From: Flavobacteriales bacterium UBA7878 | Lineage (GTDB): Bacteria > Bacteroidota > Bacteroidia > Flavobacteriales > Schleiferiaceae | DNA length: 13,505 nt | Direction of reading: 5' to 3' | Assembly: GCA_002501205.1 (NCBI GenBank) | Contig: DLRW01000047.1 | Location: forward strand, 53,622-67,126 | Notes under the pieces: generated by a model | Databases searched by the model: none | What the model was told of the DNA's origin: nothing | The model's input: the letters and a program-made list of their open reading frames with translations, nothing else | Made by a program: the position numbers and the translations under genes | In this document: piece after piece, positions 1 to 6,314 of the stretch | How the letters are laid out: each line of letters starts with the position of its first letter | Position numbering within the stretch: position 1 is the stretch's first letter

Positions 1-1160
1 TAGGGGCTGGTCCTGCAGGAAGCACACTTTCCCATTTCCTCCATAAATTAAATATCGATCACCTCTTGATCGATAAAAGCCAATTCCCTCGCGATAAAAT
101 TTGCGGGGACGGCATTACCGTAGATGTTCTCAATGTTCTTAAACGCATTGACCCTCAACTGCTGGAGAAATTCAGCCAGGAATCAGAAATGCTACCTTCC
201 TGGGGCTTTTGTTTCCATGGCCCCAAAGGACAAGAATTGCGTTACGACTTTAAAGAATCTGGCTTTCCAGTAGCGCCATTTTTTACTTCGCGCCGCATGG
301 ACCTCGATGATTTTCTCATTCGGGAATTACCAGTAGGAGGTAGTGGTGAATTTTGGCCAGAAACGGAATTGAAAGGCTTGCAAAGATTGGATGAAGGCTT
401 CGAAGCCCTGGTAAATCGCCAAGGGAAAGAAGAGAAAATCCATTGTAAAATCATCATTGGGGCCGAAGGGGAAAAGCCAGTGGTTACACGTTATTTGGGT
501 TTAGAACATTTCAGAGAGAAAGATCATCTCCTGGCTGCCATTCGCATTTATTATAAAGACCTTAAAGGCTTTGACCCTGGCAATCATCTGGAGTTTTTCT
601 TTGACCCTCATCTGTTACCAGGTTATTTCTGGGCTTTCCCGCTGAGCAATAATGAGGCTAATGTGGGTCTGGGAATGCTAAGTACCAGCATTGCTGCAAA
701 AAAGATAAACCTGAAAAAGAGCTTCGAAGAAATCATTCAAAGAAACCCTCATATCGCACCTCGTTTTGAGGGAGCGGTGGCCCTGGAAAAAACCAAAGGT
801 TGGGGACTACCTATTATGACCCCCAAACGTCAGATTGGTGGAGATGGTTATGCCCTTATTGGTGATGCCGGAGGAATGATTGAAGCCTTTACCGGCAAGG
901 GAATTGGACCCGGAATGATGAGTGCCCGCATCGCCTCGGAGCATATCGAAAAGGCTTTCGCCGAAAAGGACTTTAACTTTCAGGCCTATCACGATCATAT
1001 GTATCGCTATTACCGTAGTGAGATTAAGCATACCTATCGACTTCAAAAAAGCCTAAAGCATAGCTGGATATTAAATCCGGTGATGAGCCTGGCCTCCTGG
1101 TCGCCCTTAACCCGCTATGCTGAAGATCGCATGATTCGCGATTTCTTAAAGTGGGTCTGA
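1..1160 (+). CDS. Geranylgeranyl reductase family FAD-dependent oxidoreductase (5' partial)
   Basis: This is a flavoprotein of the geranylgeranyl reductase / ChlP-like group, which reduces isoprenoid double bonds or acts as a related oxidoreductase; the substrate here is not known. Reading in frame from base 3, the first visible residues are GAGPAG, the core of the FAD-binding Rossmann motif, so the true start lies a few codons before the window. The TTG at base 66 is in frame but cannot be the start because it would remove this motif. About 385 residues are visible. Family signatures are PRDKICGDG at 29-37, a GYFWAFP...NVGLGM segment at 207-225, and the second FAD motif IGDAGGMIEAFTGKGIGPG at about 286-304. 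The stop is TGA at 1158-1160. The following gene starts 46 bases on. Family assignment is firm; the reaction is not. Confidence 0.88.
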   Translation, partial: GAGPAGSTLSHFLHKLNIDHLLIDKSQFPRDKICGDGITVDVLNVLKRIDPQLLEKFSQESEMLPSWGFCFHGPKGQELRYDFKESGFPVAPFFTSRRMDLDDFLIRELPVGGSGEFWPETELKGLQRLDEGFEALVNRQGKEEKIHCKIIIGAEGEKPVVTRYLGLEHFREKDHLLAAIRIYYKDLKGFDPGNHLEFFFDPHLLPGYFWAFPLSNNEANVGLGMLSTSIAAKKINLKKSFEEIIQRNPHIAPRFEGAVALEKTKGWGLPIMTPKRQIGGDGYALIGDAGGMIEAFTGKGIGPGMMSARIASEHIEKAFAEKDFNFQAYHDHMYRYYRSEIKHTYRLQKSLKHSWILNPVMSLASWSPLTRYAEDRMIRDFLKWV

Positions 1161-1169
1161 ACAATCAGG

Positions 1170-1203
1170 GGGAGAACTGTTATTTTAAAGGAATAATTCT
1201 CCC
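1170..1203 (+). promoter_or_regulatory. Leader hairpin candidate before the hydrolase-OsmC gene
   Basis: A perfect 7-base-pair inverted repeat, GGGAGAA (1170-1176) with TTCTCCC (1197-1203), encloses a 20-base AT-rich loop containing AAAGGA, and ends three bases before the ATG at 1207. No run of T follows, so it is not a standard terminator of the upstream gene. It could be a translation-control hairpin or chance; function is inferred only. Confidence 0.25.
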
Positions 1204-1206
1204 GCC

Positions 1207-2430
1207 ATGCACACCGAAAAAATTCGCTTTAGCAGTCCAGAAGGTCATGAACTAGCCGGCATCCTCGATAGAGCCCCAGGATTTATCCATGGTCCTACTG
1301 CTCTCTTTGCCCATTGCTTTACCTGTGGAAAAGACCTGAAAGCGATTCGGAATTTATCCCTTGCCCTGGGTCAACATGGAATTAGCACCTTGCGTTTTGA
1401 CTTTACCGGTTTAGGTCAATCCGAAGGAGAATTTCGTGACACCAATTTCAGCTCCAATCTGGAGGATTTACTGGCTGCGGCCGAATATTTAAATTCCAGA
1501 AACTGCGCTCCCGAAATATTAATTGGGCATTCCCTGGGTGGAGCGGCGGTTTTAATGGCCGCCCAAAAAATACCTAGTATTAAAGCCGTGGTTACCATTG
1601 GCGCTCCCTCCGAGGCCCACCATGTGCAACATCTCTTTGAAGAAAAACTAGAAGAAATTAAAGGAAGTGGTGAAGCCAAAGTATCCATTAGCGGAAGGCC
1701 CTTTACCATCAAACGACAGTTTATACAAGATCTGGGAGCTTACAGCATCGGAGAAAAGCTAAGTACTTGGAGAAACCAGGCGCTCTTGGTTTTACACTCC
1801 CCCCAGGATCAAATTGTAGGGATAGAAAATGCGCGTGAAATATATGAAGCTGCCCATCATCCTAAAAGCTTTGTATCCTTAGACGGGGCTGACCATTTAC
1901 TCAGTAAAGAAGCCGATTCACGCTATGTTGGCGAACTAATTGCCTCATGGTCCGAGCGCTATTTAAATAGTCAGAAATCCCCAGCCCCATTAAAAACAGA
2001 CAGTCTGGTACTTGCTCAGATCGACCGCGAACCTTATGTCAGTCAAATTAAAGCGGGAGATTTCCTGCTTTTGGCAGACGAACCAGAAGACCTGGGTGGT
2101 CAAAACCGCGGCCCCAATCCTTATGAGTATTTAGCCTCAGCCTTAGCGGCCTGCACCGTTATGACCCTACGGATGTATGCCGACCGCAAAGGCTGGCCTT
2201 TGGAGGAAGCGCGAGTGCATATCGACTTTGATGCCGATTATAAGCAAGACGCCTTGGAATGCGAAATTCAAAAACCCAAGCTTGGGAAGTTTACACGCCG
2301 GATTGAATTTATTGGTGACTTGGATGAAAAGCAGGAAGAACGGCTATTGCAAATTGCCAATCGCTGTCCGGTGCATCGCAATTTAGAGGCGGGGATGAGC
2401 ATTGAAACAAAAAAATTGGAGCTCTCTTAA
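1207..2430 (+). CDS. Bifunctional alpha/beta hydrolase / OsmC family fusion protein
   Basis: A 407-residue two-domain protein. Residues 1 to about 255 form an alpha/beta-hydrolase: nucleophile elbow GHSLGG at 107-112 (Ser109), a candidate acid Asp201 in HSPQDQ, and the likely catalytic His230 in GADH. Residues about 265-405 form an OsmC/Ohr-type domain, with the two expected redox cysteines: Cys316 in LAACT and Cys387 in RCPVH. OsmC/Ohr proteins are thiol peroxidases that reduce organic hydroperoxides; the hydrolase half may release or process an acyl or ester substrate, but that is inference. The fusion is a recurrent annotated architecture, and both catalytic sets look intact. No signal peptide is visible, so a cytoplasmic location is expected. 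It follows the flavoprotein gene by 46 bases on the same strand, and a promoter for the next gene sits 30 bases after its TAA stop. Confidence 0.9.
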   Translation: MHTEKIRFSSPEGHELAGILDRAPGFIHGPTALFAHCFTCGKDLKAIRNLSLALGQHGISTLRFDFTGLGQSEGEFRDTNFSSNLEDLLAAAEYLNSRNCAPEILIGHSLGGAAVLMAAQKIPSIKAVVTIGAPSEAHHVQHLFEEKLEEIKGSGEAKVSISGRPFTIKRQFIQDLGAYSIGEKLSTWRNQALLVLHSPQDQIVGIENAREIYEAAHHPKSFVSLDGADHLLSKEADSRYVGELIASWSERYLNSQKSPAPLKTDSLVLAQIDREPYVSQIKAGDFLLLADEPEDLGGQNRGPNPYEYLASALAACTVMTLRMYADRKGWPLEEARVHIDFDADYKQDALECEIQKPKLGKFTRRIEFIGDLDEKQEERLLQIANRCPVHRNLEAGMSIETKKLELS

Positions 2431-2460
2431 CTTTTGCTTAATACCCGCTTAATAATTTTT

Positions 2461-2468
2461 TAATTTTG
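2461..2468 (+). promoter_or_regulatory. Bacteroidota -7 promoter element (TAATTTTG) for the HAD-like gene
   Basis: TAATTTTG is an exact match to the Bacteroidota -7 consensus TAnnTTTG and lies 19 bases before the ATG at 2488. A TTTTG at 2432-2436 is the only -33 candidate, and its spacing (24 bases) is on the long side. Transcription would start near 2474, giving a leader of roughly a dozen bases. Confidence 0.55.
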
Positions 2469-2487
2469 TGCTCCGCGAAAATGGAGC

Positions 2488-3147
2488 ATGACTCGACTTA
2501 CAATTTTTAGCCTGGATACGGTAATTCGTTATTCGGAAACCAATCTGCGAAAGCTTCTCTTTCAATTAATTAGCGAAAGAGAGGGCATTAGCATGGAATC
2601 TGACCCTGCTCCTGAAATTCGAAATTTTCAGGTTCTTCTAAATCACATCTACCAGAAGGAAATTAAGAAGGAACTGAGCGAGGAAAATCTTTCTGCCTAC
2701 CAAAAAGCCTTCAAAAAAGCGGTTAAAAAGAATTATCTGGATGATGAGGACGCCTTTGAAGTAAGACCCGGGGTACAAAGTCTCTTTGGTCAAATGGAAA
2801 AGGAGAAAAAATGGAAGTTCGGAATTGCCAGTGACCTCTGGGAAGATGCTACGCAATTTCTCCTGCAATCTTGCGGTGTATTTAGTAAGGACAAACTTAC
2901 CATTTGCGCTGAGACCGCCCCTGATCGCAATGCTCAAATGGAGATTTTAGCCAGCAGAGCGCAAAAGAAAGATCAGGGCCTTAAGATTTATGTAGTTTGC
3001 CTCAATGGCGAAAAACCCGAATTAAGCAAAGACTTTAAGATCATTCGCCCTAAGGCCTCTGACAAGGAGAGCAATTACTACGTCTACCCTCGGTTTAACG
3101 AGCTCTTCAAACTCAAAAAGAAAAATAAAAAGAAAGGCAGCAAGTAG
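2488..3147 (+). CDS. Degenerate HAD-superfamily (haloacid dehalogenase-like) protein
   Basis: A 219-residue protein with the layout of a small HAD hydrolase but damaged active-site motifs. Motif I, normally hydrophobic-DxDGT, reads IFSLDTV (6-12), so the position of the nucleophilic Asp holds Ser8 while the second Asp (Asp10) remains. A helical cap-like region spans about 15-90, followed by VRPGV (92-96), the usual cap-to-core return. Motif II is recognisable as FGIASD (111-116, Ser115). Motif IV, normally GD..D, reads VVCLNGEKPE (169-178) with no acidic pair at the expected spot. The tail (208-219) is almost all lysine. I infer a non-phosphatase binding or structural role. The ATG at 2481 is out of frame, so 2488 is chosen. 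It has its own -7 element and is 43 bases from the aldehyde dehydrogenase. The HAD fold is likely, the function unknown. Confidence 0.7.
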   Translation: MTRLTIFSLDTVIRYSETNLRKLLFQLISEREGISMESDPAPEIRNFQVLLNHIYQKEIKKELSEENLSAYQKAFKKAVKKNYLDDEDAFEVRPGVQSLFGQMEKEKKWKFGIASDLWEDATQFLLQSCGVFSKDKLTICAETAPDRNAQMEILASRAQKKDQGLKIYVVCLNGEKPELSKDFKIIRPKASDKESNYYVYPRFNELFKLKKKNKKKGSK

Positions 3148-3190
3148 GTTAAAAGCTTGAGATTGAATTTGTCTTTGCTACATTTAAGCA

Positions 3191-4615
3191 ATGCTAAAAG
3201 CTATGTCTCAAGTCCCCCTCTACCGCTCCGACCTTAGCTCCAACGATCTGCAGAAAATCTTCCAAGATCAGAAGGACTTCTTTCGTATGGGTAAAACCTA
3301 CGAACTACACTTTCGTCGCACGCAGCTTAAAAAACTAAAGTCCCTTTTAAAGGACTATGAAGATGAACTCCTGGAAGCCCTAGCCCAGGATTTTGGTAAG
3401 CCTGCTTTTGAAGCCTATGCCTCCGAAATTGGATTTTTACATGAGGAGATTAATCACCTTTTAAAAAACTTAAAATCCTGGGCCCGACCTAAGCGCATGC
3501 CCAGCCCACTAAGTACCTGGCCCTCTCGATCTTACAGCATACCACAACCCAAAGGAATTTGCTTAATAATTGGTCCTTGGAACTACCCGATAATGCTTCT
3601 CCTGGCACCCATGGCAGCAGCACTGGCAGCCGGAAATACCGTTTTTATAAAACCACCCGAGCAATGTCCACACAGCTCTAATCTTATCTGCCAATTACTT
3701 ACGGAAAACTTCGATCAGGAATTAGTTACGGTAGTTCAAGGCCCCGGCCATGAAATAATTCCACCCCTATTAGAACAACATCGTTTTGATCATATCTTCT
3801 TTACCGGCAGCACGGGAGTAGGTCGAAAAATAGCCCAATTGGCAGCCACCAAACTTAGTCCATGTACGCTCGAGCTTGGCGGCAAAAGCCCGGTGGTGAT
3901 CGACCGCAGCGCTAATTTAAAAGTAGCGGCCCATCGTATTGCTTTTGGCAAATGGCTTAATGCCGGGCAAACCTGTGTAGCGCCGGATTATGTTTTAGTG
4001 CAGCGCGATGTGCTGGATAGCTTCCTGGAGGAAATGAAAGTTTGCATAAAGGAATTTTACCCTCAAGGTGCCCTCAAGAGTCCGGATTACACCGCTATCA
4101 TCCATGAGCAACACTATCAAAAGCAAGTAGAATATTTAGAGCAAGGTGAATTGTTTTTCGGAGGAGAACAGGATGCTGAAAACCTAAAAATAGCCCCGAC
4201 CTTAATTCTGGAACCTAAGCTCAACAGTCCTTTAATGACCGAAGAAATCTTTGGCCCCATTCTTCCCATTTTGGCCTACGATTTTAAAGAGGAAGCCCTG
4301 GAAATTATTGAGCGAAATCCCAATCCATTGGCTTTTTATCTCTTTAGCAAGGATCGGGAAATTCAAAATTATTGGAAGCAATTGCCTTTCGGCGGAGGAG
4401 CGGTAAACAATACCATTGTGCATCTGGCAAATCCTCGTTTGCCTTTCGGCGGAATCGGCCAAAGCGGCTATGGCCATTACCACGGTAAATATGGCTTTGA
4501 TACCTTTTCACATCATAAAGCACTGATGAAGTCTGGCACCTGGTTCGACCTTAAGCAGAAGTATCCTCCTTACAGCGGTTTTGCCTATAAGCTGGTAAAG
4601 TGGCTGATGTCCTAA
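3191..4615 (+). CDS. Aldehyde dehydrogenase, class-3-like (NAD(P)+-dependent)
   Basis: A 474-residue aldehyde dehydrogenase that oxidises aldehydes to carboxylates with NAD(P)+. Visible elements in order are: an N-terminal oligomerisation and dinucleotide region with GPWNYP (128-133), the FTGST cofactor loop (204-208), the general base Glu228 in LELGGKSP, the catalytic Cys262 in NAGQTCVAPD, and EEIFGP (351-356). The C-terminal LPFGGIGQSGYG (418-429) and the absence of a long N-terminal extension resemble the class 3 / fatty aldehyde group. The last residues (YSGFAYKLVKWLMS) might associate with membrane but do not form a clear transmembrane helix. Two in-frame ATGs (3191 and 3203) are possible and no Shine-Dalgarno sequence separates them. 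Weak promoter-like matches, TGTCTTTG at 3170-3177 and TACATTTA at 3179-3186, each miss the -7 consensus by one base. A hairpin terminator follows the stop. The substrate is not evident. Confidence 0.93.
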   Translation: MLKAMSQVPLYRSDLSSNDLQKIFQDQKDFFRMGKTYELHFRRTQLKKLKSLLKDYEDELLEALAQDFGKPAFEAYASEIGFLHEEINHLLKNLKSWARPKRMPSPLSTWPSRSYSIPQPKGICLIIGPWNYPIMLLLAPMAAALAAGNTVFIKPPEQCPHSSNLICQLLTENFDQELVTVVQGPGHEIIPPLLEQHRFDHIFFTGSTGVGRKIAQLAATKLSPCTLELGGKSPVVIDRSANLKVAAHRIAFGKWLNAGQTCVAPDYVLVQRDVLDSFLEEMKVCIKEFYPQGALKSPDYTAIIHEQHYQKQVEYLEQGELFFGGEQDAENLKIAPTLILEPKLNSPLMTEEIFGPILPILAYDFKEEALEIIERNPNPLAFYLFSKDREIQNYWKQLPFGGGAVNNTIVHLANPRLPFGGIGQSGYGHYHGKYGFDTFSHHKALMKSGTWFDLKQKYPPYSGFAYKLVKWLMS

Positions 4616-4622
4616 AATGAAA

Positions 4623-4652
4623 AAAGGCGATCCAAGAAATTGAATCGCCTTT
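4623..4652. terminator. Bidirectional intrinsic terminator between convergent genes
   Basis: A perfect 9-base-pair stem, AAAGGCGAT (4623-4631) with ATCGCCTTT (4644-4652), has a 12-base loop and lies in the 43-base gap between the aldehyde dehydrogenase stop and the stop of the leftward gene. Read leftward the stem runs into a T tract (complement of the A run at 4619-4625), making a good terminator for the dps operon. Read rightward only three Ts follow, so it is weaker for the dehydrogenase. Confidence 0.8.
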
Positions 4653-4658
4653 GAAATA

Positions 4659-5024
4659 TTAAATCATGAAATGCGAATTGGGATGATTGCCATCAATATT
4701 CGCTAGAAACTCGAGCACTGTATCCTGATAAGGATCCTTAAAATAGTACTCCAGATAATAACGTCGATCGTCACTTCCTTGCAAGGCTAAAAGGTATTTA
4801 GGCACCATTTTGCCATTGGAGGGACTGAGGTAGGAATCCTTTTCCAGAAACTGATGCACTTTCCAAATTTCCAGATGCGCAGGATCATACAATCGACCAT
4901 CCGGGCCCTTAGCCCTTTGCGGATTTAAAATTTGCAAGGGCTTATCAAATCCCTCCTCGGCTAATTGGTTTTTACAGTGCTGCCAAGTAGAATAAGGATC
5001 GGTATTCGCACTTTTCAATTCCAT
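4659..5024 (-). CDS. Hypothetical protein co-transcribed with dps
   Basis: I do not recognise this 121-residue protein. It has no signal peptide, no transmembrane segment, and a single cysteine (Cys17). The composition is that of a soluble cytoplasmic alpha/beta protein: a charged N-terminus, a central segment with LNPQRAKGPDGRLYDP (33-48), an aromatic-rich stretch RRYYLEYYF (87-95), and a His-containing C-terminus ending NSHFMI. No metal-binding cluster, nucleotide-binding loop or helix-turn-helix is evident. It starts 8 bases after the dps stop on the same strand with no promoter between, and shares the terminator at 4623-4652, so it is almost certainly expressed with dps. A role linked to iron storage or oxidative stress is inferred from position only. 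The coding call is supported by operon placement, normal codon use and the tight terminator. Confidence 0.75.
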   Translation of the reverse strand: MELKSANTDPYSTWQHCKNQLAEEGFDKPLQILNPQRAKGPDGRLYDPAHLEIWKVHQFLEKDSYLSPSNGKMVPKYLLALQGSDDRRYYLEYYFKDPYQDTVLEFLANIDGNHPNSHFMI

Positions 5025-5032
5025 GGTCTCTA

Positions 5033-5545
5033 TTATTGTTCAATAAAGCTTCTCCACATCCAAGCTGCTTTCTCATGCACGCTTAAACGCTCCGTCATAA
5101 GGTCTACTGTAACTTCATCACTATGCTGATCGGCCTTGGCTAAGGCATCCCGCATATTTCGGATCAAATTCTCGTGAGAACTCAATAAGTCTGCAGCCAT
5201 TTCCAAAGCTGAAATTCCGCTTTTAGCCTCTTCTATTTTACTAATCTGGCTATAGGTTTTAAAACTGCCTGGCGCATCAAAACCCAGGGCCCGAATGCGT
5301 TCGGCAATTTCATCGATCGCCGCAAACAAGTCTTCGTATTGGGCTTCGGTAAGGTCGTGCATGCTTTTAAAAAGCGGACCTTTTACATTCCAATGGTAAT
5401 TATGGGTTTTGAGCATTAGGAGATAATGATCTGCCAGAATTTCGTTTAAATGCTCCACAATCCCTGCTCTTCCATTCTCGGAAAGTCCGGTTTCGAGTTT
5501 CACATTTCGATGTTCTGTTTTTAGATCCAGCTCTTGTAAGCTCAT
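5033..5545 (-). CDS. dps: Dps family DNA-binding / ferritin-like protein
   Basis: A 170-residue Dps protein, forming a dodecamer that oxidises Fe2+ with H2O2, stores iron and protects DNA during starvation and oxidative stress. The inter-subunit ferroxidase site is complete: His51 in THNYHWNVKG, His63, Asp78 and Glu82. The spacing (12, 15 and 4 residues) matches Listeria Dps. The N-terminal 25 residues carry several Lys and Arg and could contact DNA, as in other Dps proteins. The start is the ATG at 5545 with an A/T-rich leader (AAATAAAATT) and no Shine-Dalgarno, usual in this phylum. It heads a two-gene leftward operon with the unrecognised 121-residue gene. The region upstream lacks a good TAnnTTTG box but holds a perfect dyad (5586-5604), which suggests regulated rather than housekeeping expression. 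Confidence 0.95.
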   Translation of the reverse strand: MSLQELDLKTEHRNVKLETGLSENGRAGIVEHLNEILADHYLLMLKTHNYHWNVKGPLFKSMHDLTEAQYEDLFAAIDEIAERIRALGFDAPGSFKTYSQISKIEEAKSGISALEMAADLLSSHENLIRNMRDALAKADQHSDEVTVDLMTERLSVHEKAAWMWRSFIEQ

Positions 5546-5585
5546 AATTTTATTTATTCGTTTTTGTTTATACTAAGAGAACCAT

Positions 5586-5604
5586 TGAACAATCAATTTG
5601 TTCA
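5586..5604. promoter_or_regulatory. Dyad operator candidate TGAACAA-N5-TTGTTCA between dps and acyP
   Basis: A perfect 7-base-pair inverted repeat with a 5-base spacer lies in the 114-base divergent region, about 41 bases upstream of the dps ATG and 55 bases before acyP. This size and symmetry suit a dimeric transcription factor. It overlaps the place where a -33 element for dps could lie (TTG on the minus strand inside the repeat, 17 bases from TATAAACA). An oxidative-stress regulator would make sense for dps, but the sequence is not a clear OxyR or Fur/PerR box. Confidence 0.45.
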
Positions 5605-5606
5605 GG

Positions 5607-5614
5607 TAATTTTC
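5607..5614 (+). promoter_or_regulatory. Weak -7 promoter candidate (TAATTTTC) for acyP
   Basis: TAATTTTC differs from the TAnnTTTG consensus only in the last base and lies immediately downstream of the dyad at 5586-5604, 45 bases before the acyP start. If used, a protein bound to the dyad would also affect acyP. No convincing -33 element is visible. Confidence 0.25.
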
Positions 5615-5659
5615 AGATTTTAAATTATTTACCCTTATCCTACTAAAGAAAGCATTTAA

Positions 5660-5935
5660 ATGAAAAGCCAAAAAATCAAAGTCCGAGGCACTGTTCAGGG
5701 TGTCTATTTCCGTAAATACACCCAGGCCAAAGCCGAGGAATTAGGACTTAAAGGCTGGGTAGCCAATCGATTGGATGGCTCGGTAGACATTCTGGCGATG
5801 GGAGACATCGATACTATGGAGCAGTTCAAGAAATGGCTGTGGACGGGCTCCCCCGGTTCTATGGTAGGCAGTGTGGCCGCCGAAGAAACGAATCCTCAGG
5901 AACTTGAGGGCTTTAGCATTATCGATACCTTCTAG
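5660..5935 (+). CDS. acyP: Acylphosphatase
   Basis: A 91-residue acylphosphatase, the usual length for the family, which hydrolyses the carboxyl-phosphate bond of acyl phosphates such as acetyl phosphate or 1,3-bisphosphoglycerate. The signature GTVQGVYFRKYTQ (10-22) supplies the phosphate-binding loop and catalytic Arg18, and Asn36 in GWVANRLDGSV orients the nucleophilic water; the 18-residue separation matches known enzymes. It is a cytoplasmic ferredoxin-like alpha/beta fold without a signal peptide. It lies divergent from dps and 17 bases upstream of rbfA, which has its own promoter box in that gap, so co-transcription with rbfA is possible but not required. Confidence 0.95.
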   Translation: MKSQKIKVRGTVQGVYFRKYTQAKAEELGLKGWVANRLDGSVDILAMGDIDTMEQFKKWLWTGSPGSMVGSVAAEETNPQELEGFSIIDTF

Positions 5936-5940
5936 ATTCG

Positions 5941-5948
5941 TAATTTTG
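5941..5948 (+). promoter_or_regulatory. -7 promoter element (TAATTTTG) directly before rbfA
   Basis: An exact TAnnTTTG match ends only four bases before the rbfA ATG at 5953. Since transcription in Bacteroidota starts several bases past this box, the transcript would begin at or next to the start codon, giving a leaderless or nearly leaderless mRNA. No clear -33 partner was identified, so the box could also be fortuitous in AT-rich sequence. Confidence 0.45.
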
Positions 5949-5952
5949 CCGC

Positions 5953-6312
5953 ATGGATGCAAGCAGACTGGATAGATTGGAGCGCCAAGTTCAAAAGGAC
6001 CTGGCAGAAATATTTCGCGAAATCGCACAGAATCAATTTCGGGGAATCGTATTTACCGTAACCCGGGTGCGTATTAGCCCCGACCTTTCTATTGGCCGAG
6101 TAAACATCAGTCTCTTCCCGGTCAAGGATAAGGCTCTGGTTTTAGATTGGATCAAGGAACACGGCAGCCTAATCAAAGATCGCCTGGTGCGCAAAATGAA
6201 GGGCAGTCTGCGCAAGGTGCCCGATTTCTATTTCTACCTCGACGAGTCGGTGGATGCCGAAGCGGAAATCGACCGCATTTTAAAGGAAGGCGGCGACAGC
6301 CCTATTAAATAG
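5953..6312 (+). CDS. rbfA: 30S ribosome-binding factor RbfA
   Basis: A 119-residue RbfA, a single KH-like domain that binds the 5' end helix region of 16S rRNA during late 30S maturation and cold adaptation. The N-terminal helix RLERQVQKDLAEIFREI (5-21) and the following VTRVRISPDLSIGRVNISLFP (about 36-56) match the family pattern, as does the segment near 79-98 (VRKMKGSLRKVPDFYFYLDE) before a C-terminal EIDRIL helix. The usual start is retained, since the first residues fit the normal N-terminus. Its TAG stop is two bases before the TTG start of the permease gene, implying coupled translation. The gene pair rbfA plus a LolC-type permease is one I recall as common in Bacteroidota. Confidence 0.93.
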   Translation: MDASRLDRLERQVQKDLAEIFREIAQNQFRGIVFTVTRVRISPDLSIGRVNISLFPVKDKALVLDWIKEHGSLIKDRLVRKMKGSLRKVPDFYFYLDESVDAEAEIDRILKEGGDSPIK

Positions 6313-6314
6313 TA

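Noticed and set aside
1207..5545. The left-hand block as one detoxification or defence island
   Set aside because: Genes have separate promoter and terminator signals and mixed strands, with no mobility genes or shift in base composition by eye; the families are common chromosomal ones.
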